From Paramacrobiotus metropolitanus (taxonomy: Eukaryota; Tardigrada; Eutardigrada; Parachela; Macrobiotidae), in contig NW_026570275.1 of the NCBI RefSeq assembly GCF_019649055.1, positions 1 to 64,000 on the forward strand: DNA of 64,000 bases. Reading direction: 5' to 3'. A model generated the notes under the pieces. It made no database searches, was not told where the DNA came from, and saw only the letters and a program-made list of their open reading frames with translations. Position 1 is the stretch's first letter, and each line of letters opens with the position of its first letter. This document shows, one piece after another, positions 1-8,908 of the stretch. The position numbers and the translations under genes are program-made.

Positions 1-1136
1 GGTTGATAGAGCGTCTTGGTAGCCTCGTTCAGCCGTGTCTCATTATAAGAGAGCTGATTTAATAGTGCCGCTCGATAATCGGCGTGGCTTGGATCCATCT
101 GCGAAGTCTGCGTCAACGCGTGGCTAATCGTGTCTATGTGAGCACGAGCCAATTTCGCTTGTTGGCGGAGTTCCTCGTCGGTCCTTCCGTTGGTGTTAAT
201 TTCTTGGACGACCACCAAAGGTGGAGGCATCGACGTTACGACCTGTGTGGCCGTCGTCGAAACAGGCACTTGTTGGCTCTGTCCTCCGACCTGACTTCTG
301 TGCTGATTCAGCCGGTTCATTAAGTGGGTCGTCGCATTCGGATCCATCCAGGAACTTTGTTGTCCGGGTGGTCGAAGATGAGTCGGCGAAGTCGGTGGCG
401 TAAGCAATATTGGCCTTGGTGGCGAAAGTGTGCCATCCGGGTTGACCATACTGATCGTTGCGATTTGTGGGGGTGGCATTCCTGACGTTGGCGGAATTGA
501 TGCAAATCGCATCGCCGGTGGAGTGTATGGGAAACTACTCGGCGCCAATGTGGGCGTCGTGTAGATCGGACCGGCTATGTTAGCCATCCCTGGCGCCATT
601 GTGGGCACCATGTAGACCGTTACAGGCGTATTCGCCATCCCTGACACCATTGTCGGTGACGGGTAAGCTGCTCCGGTCATCATTGTTGATGCCGAGCTGG
701 TCGGTCCGACTATTGTTGTCGGTGCCGACCACTGATACGGTGGCATTTGACCATGTAGGTCCGCTGCCGTTACCGGAGTCGTTTGACTCGTTCCAGTACC
801 GAGGTTCCACAGACAGCCTGTGGTATCGACTGCTGTGTTCGGCGGCAAAACCTGCGGCGGTATCGCTCCACGTTGGGACCCGACCGTAAGACCTGCTAAC
901 ACATTAGCTGTTAAGTTAGCACTTGGATTATCTACCTGCGGTAAAGGCGTCTGTGTGGCCGACCGCGAATTATCCGATCGCGATGTCGAGCGATGACTCG
1001 TGTATGAAGTCGGGTAGGGCTGTGATCGGTTCGATCCGCTGCCACTACGTCCGCTATTTGATCCGCTGGAAGGTGGGTCGTGTCGGTGACGGCCTTGACA
1101 TTGGCGCTTGCTGTCAAGGAAAGGAAATACGGCGCG
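1..1136 (-). CDS. Retroelement ORF3, partial, open at window edge
   Basis: A stop-free minus-strand frame of about 378 codons runs from just after a TAA at 1139-1137 to position 1. The first part is rich in Ser, Gly and Arg (around 1090-980), then Pro, Thr, Met and Ala (about 980-230). The last stretch before the edge, around 190-10, looks helical, with many Glu, Leu, Gln and Arg. There is no convincing ATG near its start. Instead a pyrimidine-rich tract ending in TTGACAG with an upstream CTAAC sits at about 1141-1111, which looks like a splice acceptor. Lying after integrase, it occupies the place of env in errantivirus-like elements, but no signal peptide, transmembrane segment or envelope motif is visible in the part present. 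Function unknown. A short ATG-led frame (about 1217-1122) ends just before it and could be its frameshifted start. Confidence 0.6.
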
Positions 1137-1276
1137 TTAGAATTCTACCAACTCCCGTACATTCAACTGAAGATGTTCCGGTCAACTGAAGAGGTTCCAT
1201 TTCGACACAAGGGTCCATCTATATCTGGCTACTGTTAAGCTACCTAAAACTTATTCTAAGTTTTACGCCTATGGCC

Positions 1277-1640
1277 CTATGACTGAGTCTGTTCTGTTGT
1301 GACTGCTGTTTTGGGTGTCTTAGGTTTTGCTGTTTTGACTGGTTTCTCCGAGTCCACCCGTCCTTCGGTAATTCGTTCGAGGATTTCCTTATGGGCTTCA
1401 TCTTCAGCGACTTCTGTTTCCTCCAGCATCTGTTGTGCCGTTAGCTTCGGTTTCTTGGACTGTACCGTACTTCCGCTTCGGCTTAGTCGGTTCGACTGCC
1501 TGGTCGGCTGCTACGACTTCCGTGGTCGGCGCCGATGTACTAGGTAAGTCGACCTTCCGCTTCGTGTACTTGCGCTTTGGCTTGGTCGGTTGGACTGCCG
1601 AGTCGGCTACAGCGGCCTCTGTGGTCGGTGCCGACGAGTC
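1277..1640 (-). pseudogene. Integrase C-terminal tail, frameshifted fragments
   Basis: Downstream of the integrase ORF that stops at 1650, the coding signal continues in other frames to a TAG at 1279-1277. The first part contains two similar blocks of about 23 residues, each with an APTTE start and a PTKPKRKY end, so it is an internal duplication. The last part is acidic and helical (ETEVAEDEAHKEIL) and ends in a Thr/Lys-rich tail. No catalytic motif is present. I read it as the C-terminal extension of the Pol protein, broken by about two frameshifts near 1640 and 1440. Confidence 0.55.
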
Positions 1641-1649
1641 GGTTTTGCT

Positions 1650-2790
1650 TTACCGTCCTCTTTTCCGAGCTGGCTTTGTTGCCGACTTCGGTTCCTCTGT
1701 TAGTTGGTTGGCTGGCTGGACCGGCGTTTCCGACTTATCATCCGACTTCTTCGGCTGCTCGGTGGTCGGCTGAGCTTTGTGCTCGTCGACTTCCTCCGAG
1801 GTCGGTGCTGGGTCGGCAGCTATCACATCTTGCTTCTGAAGTTCCTTCAGTGCAGGTGTCTCGAAGTCGGTCGGAGGTTTCTTCCGAGGTCGACCTCGCT
1901 TGTTCTTCACCTTCGGTTCGGTTTTATCCGCATCGTTGGTCGGATTCGAAGGATTTTCGACGGTTTCTTCCGTTTTCTTTTTCGGCTTCCGAGTAGCTTT
2001 CCCTTCTGTCGGGTCGGCTACCGGGCCAGTTGACCGAGTTGCTGGTCGACTTGTCTCGACTCGGCAATGTTTAACTCGGTCGACGGCTACCGTATCTTCA
2101 CGTCCGTCTTCGCATCGGAGGAGCAAGTTGTTTGGGCCAACATAGTTGATGACCGTCCAAACTCCATCATAGCGTTCCTTCCGAGCTGGGTCCTTGGTCG
2201 GGAATTCCACCGTTACCTTGTCCCTCGGTTTGAAGGTCGGATTCGACTTCTTCTTGTTGTAGTGCTCGGCGTTCCGTTCGAATGCTTCATCAATGTTGAT
2301 GCGAGCAATCTCGTGCGAGCGTTGAAGTCGTTCTTTTATCCGTCGGATATACTGTTCCTTATCCGTGAAGGTTTCCGGTGTATTCGTTCCGGCCACTATG
2401 TCCTGTGGCATGGTCATTTGTCGACCATACAACATGTAGAACGGTGAGAACTTAGTCGCGGCATGGACGGCTCGGTTCATTCCGCAGACGACATAATCCA
2501 AGGCTCTGTGCCATCGGTGTCCGTCTTTTACGTCACAGAACTTCCTGATTCCGTCCCAAATCGTTTGCATTTGCCGTTCGACTTGTCCTTGTCCTTCCGG
2601 ATGATGGGCAGTTCCGAGCGTATGTTGGATGCCGAAGATCCGTGCGACCTTAGCGAACGTCTTCGCTGTGAAGTGTGTCCCTCTGTCCGAGTGGATGAAG
2701 GTCGGCATTCCGTACTTCAAAAGGACGTCTTTGACGAAGAACCGTTCGAATTCCCTCGCGGTGTTCGTCTTTGTTGCCGAGCTACGGTGA
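1650..2790 (-). pseudogene. Retroelement integrase, catalytic core and basic tail
   Basis: This is the second half of the integrase that inserts retroelement cDNA into the host chromosome. The frame from about 2790 carries HSDRGTHF (second catalytic Asp, near 2686) and GQVERQMQTI (catalytic Glu, near 2577). The first Asp lies in the neighbouring frame in YADFKG. After the core comes a Lys/Pro/Thr-rich extension with KNKRGRPRKKP, an AT-hook-like motif that suggests DNA or chromatin binding. The continuous frame from the ATG at 2720 gives 356 residues. A frame change near 2790 separates it from the N-terminal half, so the protein is broken in this copy. Confidence 0.82.
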
Positions 2791-3268
2791 ACTTCGTCAG
2801 CTGGTCGGTTACCACTGCGATGTACTGGTATCCCTTCGTCTCCGTTCGAGGAAGAGGACCTTTGAAGTCCGCATAGATGCGATACCAGGCTTCGCCGACT
2901 TCCATCTTCTGGAGTTTACCAGGTGGTGGGCGTCGTTGCTTATTAGTCATGATGCACTGTCGGCATTTCTCAATGTAGGCGATGGCGTCGGTGTTCATCC
3001 GTGGCCAATAGTAACGCAGCTTCAGCGCTTCGATCGTCTTCTCCCGTCCGAAATGGTTTCCGGTTTTTCCATCGTGGAGTGATCGGATGATTTGATTACG
3101 CATAAAGAGTGGTACGACGAAGCACCGTTCCAACTTTGTGTTGATGGTCTTCAGTCTGTACAAGACTCCTTGCGCCATCTGGTAATGTTCCAGATGTTGC
3201 GACTTATGGTCAAGGTTCTCTGGGTGTTCCAGTTCATCAATGATTTTGCGTAGTTGTGGGTCTCGCAA
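2790..3268 (-). pseudogene. Integrase N-terminal zinc-binding (HHCC) part
   Basis: The N-terminal zinc-binding region of the retroelement integrase. The pattern HDGKTGNHFGREK followed by CRQC gives the two His and two Cys of the HHCC domain. It is followed by YADFKGPLP, whose Asp is the first member of the DDE triad, then YQYIAVVTDQLTKFT. After this the frame drifts into nonsense and stops near 2717, while the correct continuation resumes in another frame from about 2790. It begins in a frame different from the RNase H tail upstream (change near 3250). Confidence 0.8.
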
Positions 3269-4010
3269 CTGCGCTTTCCGAAGATTCTACGTTCGGTTCG
3301 GGTGGAGGTGGGAGCGTCTTTTCGACTTCCAACTCGTCATCTTCCGCCGTGTTGACGGTCCGAATGGTCGGTTCCGGTGTCTCCGGTGCTGGGATGTTAA
3401 TGACTCGGACCTCTGTGGTACTCAAGTCGTCCCAGTCGGTTATGACATTGCATCCGGGGAGAACCGGTGGAAGGGGGATTTTCGGTGGTTCCTTCAGATC
3501 CTTCTTCCTTTTCTTTGAGGCATTTGCCTTCAGACGTCTAAGAGTCCGTATTGTGCAGACCTTGATTTCGTCCTTGAAGTCCTCGAAGTTGGGGACTTGG
3601 TCCAACTCTTCGTGTGGATCTTTGTCGTCACTACGTTCGAGTGGCCATCTCGACAGGGCGTCCGCATTGTCGCAGAAAACTCCTGGCTTATACTCGATGG
3701 TTATGTCCCGTCCTTGTAAAGCCAGTGCCCATCTCGTTAGTCGAGGGTTGATGCCAGGTCGGTTTGACTCGCATCGGAGCAGGTTCTGCAGTGCTCGGTG
3801 ATCCGTTCTTACGGTGAATGGTCCGTGGTCGATGAAGTGTTTAAATTTCTGCACGGCCCATACCACGGCCAAGCATTCCCATTCGGTAACTCCATAGTTG
3901 AGTTCCGGTCCACGTAGGACTCGACTGGCGTAGGCGATTGGGTGATCGTCTTGTGAGATCACCGCGCCAAGTCCGGCTCCGCTTGCGTCACATTCGATGA
4001 CGGTCTTTCT
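3237..4010 (-). pseudogene. Retroelement RNase H domain
   Basis: The RNase H domain degrades the RNA strand of the RNA/DNA hybrid. The region reads CDASGAGLGAVISQDD (first catalytic Asp), then HPIAYASRVL, LNYGVTEWECLAVVWAV (catalytic Glu) and FTVRTDHRALQNLL, a Ty3/gypsy RNase H signature, ending in KPGVFCDNADALSRWP. A Pro/Thr/Glu-rich linker of about 120 residues follows before integrase. The first residues are read upstream of the ATG at 3962, after a frame change near 4010. Confidence 0.85.
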
Positions 4011-5040
4011 TGGTCGGGTCGAACTTCGCCAGTACAGGTGCTTCGGTTAGCGCCTTCTTGATGTCGTTGAACTCAGCCGTGTGGGCTTCCGTCCAATCGA
4101 GCTTGATGTTCTTATCCTTCCGGAGAGCTCGTACATTTTGAAGTTTTCTGAGCGTATCCTCGGATGAATTTCCGGTAGTAGTTGGCCAGTCCGAGGAACG
4201 ACCTAAGTTGCCGTTCAGTTCTCGGGCAGCTTTGTTCTGCGATACAGGCCACTTTCTCATCGTCGGTCTGGACTCCGTTTTTACTAAGAACATGTCCCAG
4301 GAACAGCAGTCTGTCCGTTCCGACCTCGCATTTGGAGGGTTTGACCGTAAATCCAGCATCACGGAGGCATTCGAGGGTTGCTCGGAAAGCCTCAAGGAAG
4401 TCTTCGAACGTTTTGCCGAAGAAGATGATATCGTCAATGTAGGCGAACACACCCTTCTTCCGAGCTGATGCCGTGATCTTGTCCATATGCATTTGGAAAG
4501 TTGCTGGTCCGTTGCAGACTCCAAACGGCATACGGTTAAATCGCCACATGCCTTCGGGTGTTACGAAGGTCGTGTAGTCCTTGGACTGTTCATCCATGGG
4601 GATTTGCCAAAAGCCGGACTGACAGTCTACCTTGCCGTAGTATTCCATTCCGGCACATCGGTCCAGTAGCTCGTCCGGGTTCGGTAGTGGGTAGTTGTTC
4701 TTTTTCGTGACGGCATTCAACTTGATATAGTTGATGCAGAAGCGTGTTCCTACCGTACCGTCTCCGTTCCGTTTCGCGGCTAAGACGACGGGGAAGCTCC
4801 ATGCAGCCGATGACGGTTCGATGACTCCTTGGTCGAGCATCTCTTGCACGTGTTTTTGGATGAATTCACGTCCCTTCCAGCTTGTCCTGGTGGGGTTCAT
4901 CTTAATCGGCTGCGCCCCTTGGACATCAATGGTATGTGTTACCCCTTTGACGTCTCCGTAAGGTTTCTTCGAGGTCGGAAATACGGTCCGGTAATCCCAT
5001 GCAACGGCCTTCAGTTTGGCTAGTTGCTCGTCGGTTAAGT
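3988..5040 (-). pseudogene. Retroelement reverse transcriptase
   Basis: The reverse transcriptase copies element RNA into DNA. Coding signal starts near 5040 (TDEQLAKLKAVAWDYRTVFP). The palm and fingers then follow in order: GVIEPSSAAWSFPVVLAAK, FCINYIKLNAVTKKNNYPLP, GKVDCQSGFWQIPM (first catalytic Asp), FNRMPFGVCNGPATFQ, and YIDDIIFFGKT, the catalytic YxDD box at about 4440-4425. Next come FLGHVLSKNGVQ and LRSFLGLANYYRKFI of the thumb/connection. The connection toward RNase H (KALTEAPVLAKFD) lies in a different frame (change near 4150), and a stop or frame change near 5045 cuts it from the linker upstream. Confidence 0.88.
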
Positions 5041-5051
5041 TTTACCGAAGT

Positions 5052-6330
5052 TCATGGAGTCGATGATTCTTCGTCGCTCCTCTTGGGATTCCGCGTCTTC
5101 CTGCTCGACTTCAGCCGTGTTGACTCGTGCTTCTTCGACTTTTGGTCGTCCGTCATCATTGTAAATGCTTCGGCTCGACCCATCGGGGCACCTTTGCGTA
5201 AGGTTACCTCGCGATGAGTGTGGTTTGCCACCATGACGGTGAATCGTTTCCCGTCATGCTTGGTTACGCCGTCCATGAATTCGACTCCGTCTCGTTTGGG
5301 GTCGGATTCACCGAGGTACATCAATTTCTGGTCCTTGGATACCGGTACGTCCAGGACGACTTCTACCATGGTTACGGCTCGAGGGATGAGTTTGACCTTC
5401 CGTTGGGCTCGAACTCCTGTTGCCTCGAAAACTTCGAATTGGGGTTTTGGCTTCACTTCCCGAGTCGGGGGCCAAGTCTTCGCCACTCTGTGTGGGAGTT
5501 CCCATTCGACGAATGCGTTGTTGATTTCCGGTTCATAGACATCGGCGTATTGCATATGTCCGAGTCGAACACCTTTCTTCAGCACCTTTGTTTGGTGAGT
5601 CGTGTTCTGAATGTTTATCCAGGCCGTGTCGTTTGTCGGTCGGATGTCGATCTTGGCTTCGATTGGCCGGATAGGTCGGACTACCCGTTGTAGGGTAGAG
5701 AAGTAAATTGGTCTTCTCGGGTCCATTGGTTTGGCCGTCCGTACCTTTATCGAACATGTTGACCATGCTGGGAGAGAGACTCGCTCGCTGTTGAAGACGA
5801 CTTGTCGGTCTAGCGCTTTCGTCTCTACGTGGGGATCCAGCTTTAGGTGGTGGACTTCTGGGCATTTGTTGTCCAGGTCCAACTCCTCGATCGTCGTTAC
5901 TTTGGCGACTCGTGCCTTCCATGTGTTGAAGTGCTCCGACTTCTGTTGGTCGGTTAAGTTAGCCAAGGTCGGTTGTTCGGTTGACAACTGCTGGACGACT
6001 AAAGTTGGAGGTCGGAGATCGTCTCCCTCCGGTTTACCTCCTCCGAATTCCCACAAAGCCTTAAGTTGGTCAAGTTCCTCCTGTTGTTCGGAGTCGACTG
6101 GCTTCGGTTGTTCGGTTTGTTCCGGTTGCTCGACTATAAATTCTGTGTGAACTATAGTCCGCAATGCCGTAGTTAGTCGGACATCGTAGGTCGGTTCTTC
6201 ATCCTCCGATGACGAATCATCCGAGTCGTTTATGCTCGGTTTATCCGTCTTACAGTGTCGGACTGACAGATCGAATTCTTCGTCGTCTTCTTCCTCGGAT
6301 TCTTCCGAAGGTCGGTTATCAGGTCTGTGT
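5052..6330 (-). pseudogene. Pol linker between protease and RT
   Basis: The 370-residue ORF at 6164-5052, with a readable acidic lead-in from about 6330 (PSEESEEEDDEEF), lies between protease and RT. Two similar blocks are visible. One holds RVSLPAWSTCSIKV and LKKGVRLGHMQ; the other holds RAVTMVEVVLDVPV and VTLRKGAPMGRAEAF. Such paired beta-rich modules ending in a (V/L)xLxKGxxxG turn are seen between PR and RT of several Ty3/gypsy elements and may be structural. A basic C-terminal stretch, full of Lys, Arg and Ser, precedes the stop at 5052. No enzymatic motif is seen. Confidence 0.6.
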
Positions 6331-6338
6331 CCGCCGAA

Positions 6339-6905
6339 TCACTCGTACTCTGTATATCCGAGTCGTCCGACTGGTAATCTTCGTTTTCGACGGTTGTTCC
6401 GTCTTCCTGTCCAACTTGCGGTATATTGCCGACTTCGACCTGTGTGGTCGTTTCGGCTTGGTCGACTTGCTCCGTCGGTTGGGTAGGTCGATTTGCTTCC
6501 GTCCTGATTCTCAAGGTCGGTTGGTTGTGAGCCTATGTCGCTCAGCCATTGGATGCGCGTCTGTTGGGGCTTCCGAAAGCGGTCTACCTTCCGTTCCTGT
6601 TGCGGAGGTGACGGTGACGACGGTCTGTCGTCCGACCAAGTTAAGTCGTGATGAGCCTTTATGGCCCGTACCACTCCGTCAATGTTGTCCTTACAGATGG
6701 TACACTGATAAGGTTTATCAGTTTCCTCCAGGATTACGTCGTCCTGGGGTTTCGCCGGGCTACTCACGAATTGCACTGTGGTCGGAGTATGCTCCTCAAT
6801 TGGCGGCAATGGGTCGGGAACATGTCGCGTTATAGCGGTGTCTTCGCCATACCGTTGCCAGAATGCGGTCGTTGACGATTCTCCGTGCAACTGAACTCGC
6901 TGCAT
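6339..6905 (-). pseudogene. Retroelement zinc-finger-bearing segment
   Basis: A frame overlapping the end of the protease ORF contains YQCTICKDNIDGVVRAIKAHH around 6720-6650. This is a CxxC followed by a paired His and resembles a single C2H2-type finger. It is followed by a Ser/Pro/Gln-rich stretch. From about 6520 the plausible coding moves to another frame (EQVDQAETTTQVEVGNIPQVG, then acidic EDYQSDDSD, down to about 6320). A nucleic-acid-binding role for the finger is inference. Because frames change at about 6870, 6520 and 6320, the segment cannot be read as one protein here. Confidence 0.45.
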
Positions 6906-8908
6906 ATAGGCAAAAGTTGAAAGCCTAGTTCCTGGCAGGGCATTTCCAAAGGTCGTGGGACGGGAAGTCCGTATTCCATGTACTGTCGATGGATCGGAAT
7001 TCGTTCATCTTCCCATTCCCATGCTTCGTCCTCTATGTCGTTCATGAGGGCGATTACTGGTTCACACATTTGTTGTGCGTCCCGTATTTGCTCGTAAGTT
7101 ACCGCTCCGTTCTGTCGCAGAGTGGTCACCATCTCCAACGTCCGTTGGTCGAGAAAGTGTCGAGCTCCCGAGAACCAAGTTCGGTACTTTTGTCGTACTC
7201 GTTCTAGGTTCTGGGCATCCGCTTCAGCGGGTGCCTCTAGTATCGGGATAGACTTCAGTACCGTCCTTGCCGTTCGTAGTGTACCGTTGCGTATCCGTTT
7301 CTGATAGTGCTCTATCACGTTGTGGAGTGCTAGTTCCTCCAACAGAGTGCGGTTCGTATCCCGGCAATCGCGGCAGATTTTACGTGTGGAGTTCGCCGGG
7401 TGATCAAGCCGACTAATCCGAGCTTCGTTTCCTACCGTGTCCGATGCCTCTGGTATCGGGATAGACTGCACTACCGTCTTTCCTTCCGGTTGTTCCGGAA
7501 TTGGAATTGGTGTAAGAATAAAGGTGAACTTCGAATGCAGGTAGTCGCATCCGAGTAGCACTGGGATATCCGCTTCGGTCGGCTGGACATGGAATGTGTG
7601 ATGGCTAGTAAAGCCCTGCATTGTTACAGGTGCCGTACAGCAGTGTGACACTACAAAGGCGACTTGTCCGCCCACTCCAAGTATTTTGGTGTAATGTCCG
7701 AGGGGTTGCATCGTTAAACCGTTCCTCTCGCAAAACCGTTGTTCGATGAGCGAAGTCTCCGCTCCGGTATCTAACATCGCCATTGTGGGCGTGGATCCGA
7801 CTTGGATTTCGTGTGTCCAAGCTCGAACTGTTTTCGGTTTCTTATGCGTTCCCTTCTCAAAGGTTACTTCCCGTATCGTTGGTTTGATGGGAATTAGTGA
7901 CACCGGTCCGTGGTCGGCTGGCTGTTGAGTTGAACTTTGTGTAAGTTCGACTCCGACTTCACGCACTTCCTGTACCTCAGGTCGGTTAGCTACTCCGTCC
8001 TCCGGTAATTTGGCGGTTCGGAACCGTTGTGCCTGAGCCAGTATCCGTTCCTCTATTGAGGTGTCTGTTGGCCTCAATTTCGACCACATATAGTCGAGGT
8101 TCAGGAATGTTCGAGAACTGGCTATCGTTCTAGCTGGTCGCTCTTTTGGCTGGAAGAGGTCCGCTTCTCCTGGCCGAGAGTAAACGGGTACCTGTGCTCC
8201 CAATGGGACCGTTTCCCATTCTTCGACTTCTCCTTCCGATTCTTCGGTGAGGTCGATGGCTGCCATTGTCGCAGCGTATCTATCCGTTGCGCGTCCGGAT
8301 GATACATTGGGGAAGTTTCTGTTGCCCCGGTGCGTGAATCGGCGTCCCGGTCCTCCGCGTCTTGGGCATCGTCTGGCCTGCTCGGTTGAGTTTATCCTCA
8401 CCGGCAATCCGGTCCAACTTCCGTGGCCGGGCCGTGCTACGTCACTTTGTGTGACGGACGGCGCAGTCGCTTTGTTCGCGCTGCTTAGGTCGGGCAATTT
8501 CTGCGTTCCGACCTCCGACGTTCCAGCTTCGAATCGAGGGGCTGGGTCGGTCGCCTCGAGTGCTTGTTGCATCCCGGGCCACGCTTCGACGGTGCCATTG
8601 TTGGCGTACACGCCGAACTGAGCGGCTAACTTCCGAGCCGTCTCCGCCTCCTTTGTGGAGGCCGATATCGCCTTTGCGAAGTCCTCCTCGGAGCTGTTTT
8701 CGTTCAGTCCGAGTAGTTGGAGGATGGTGGCTACCTGTTGGTAGCCTTCCTCAATCGTCGTGGGGAAGTTCGGTTCGTTCCGGGAAGTAAGCGGCTGGTT
8801 AGTGGGGTTATCCTTGTCCGGTGGTTCGGTCGGATGTTGGAGGTCGAATGAGTCACCGGAGCTCATCGACCTTGGGCGTTTCCCGGGAGTTACTCCGAGC
8901 CGGCCCAT
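6830..8908 (-). CDS. Retroelement protease ORF (aspartic protease in a 692-residue frame)
   Basis: A single frame starts in a +1 overlap of 56 nt with the end of Gag (8908-8853), which is compatible with Gag-Pol frameshifting. The first 350 residues are low-complexity, with an Arg-rich patch (RRCPRRGGPGRRFTHRG) near 8370-8320 and an acidic patch near 8240. The retropepsin core follows: AMLDTGAETSLIE at about residue 378 (catalytic Asp, plus-strand 7762-7779) and IPVLLGCDYL at about residue 449, the hydrophobic-GxD partner motif. Beyond it lies a helical region of about 150 residues with CRDCRDT and repeated IPIPE/IPILE segments. It would release the mature retroelement proteins. It overlaps the next frame at 6905-6830. 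Confidence 0.8.
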   Translation of the reverse strand: MGRLGVTPGKRPRSMSSGDSFDLQHPTEPPDKDNPTNQPLTSRNEPNFPTTIEEGYQQVATILQLLGLNENSSEEDFAKAISASTKEAETARKLAAQFGVYANNGTVEAWPGMQQALEATDPAPRFEAGTSEVGTQKLPDLSSANKATAPSVTQSDVARPGHGSWTGLPVRINSTEQARRCPRRGGPGRRFTHRGNRNFPNVSSGRATDRYAATMAAIDLTEESEGEVEEWETVPLGAQVPVYSRPGEADLFQPKERPARTIASSRTFLNLDYMWSKLRPTDTSIEERILAQAQRFRTAKLPEDGVANRPEVQEVREVGVELTQSSTQQPADHGPVSLIPIKPTIREVTFEKGTHKKPKTVRAWTHEIQVGSTPTMAMLDTGAETSLIEQRFCERNGLTMQPLGHYTKILGVGGQVAFVVSHCCTAPVTMQGFTSHHTFHVQPTEADIPVLLGCDYLHSKFTFILTPIPIPEQPEGKTVVQSIPIPEASDTVGNEARISRLDHPANSTRKICRDCRDTNRTLLEELALHNVIEHYQKRIRNGTLRTARTVLKSIPILEAPAEADAQNLERVRQKYRTWFSGARHFLDQRTLEMVTTLRQNGAVTYEQIRDAQQMCEPVIALMNDIEDEAWEWEDERIPIHRQYMEYGLPVPRPLEMPCQELGFQLLPICSEFSCTENRQRPHSGNGMAKTPL

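Noticed and set aside
1299-2145. Plus-strand ORFs opposite the retroelement integrase
   Set aside because: They are mirror images of the minus-strand coding frames; only the minus strand carries HSDRG, QVER and other motifs.
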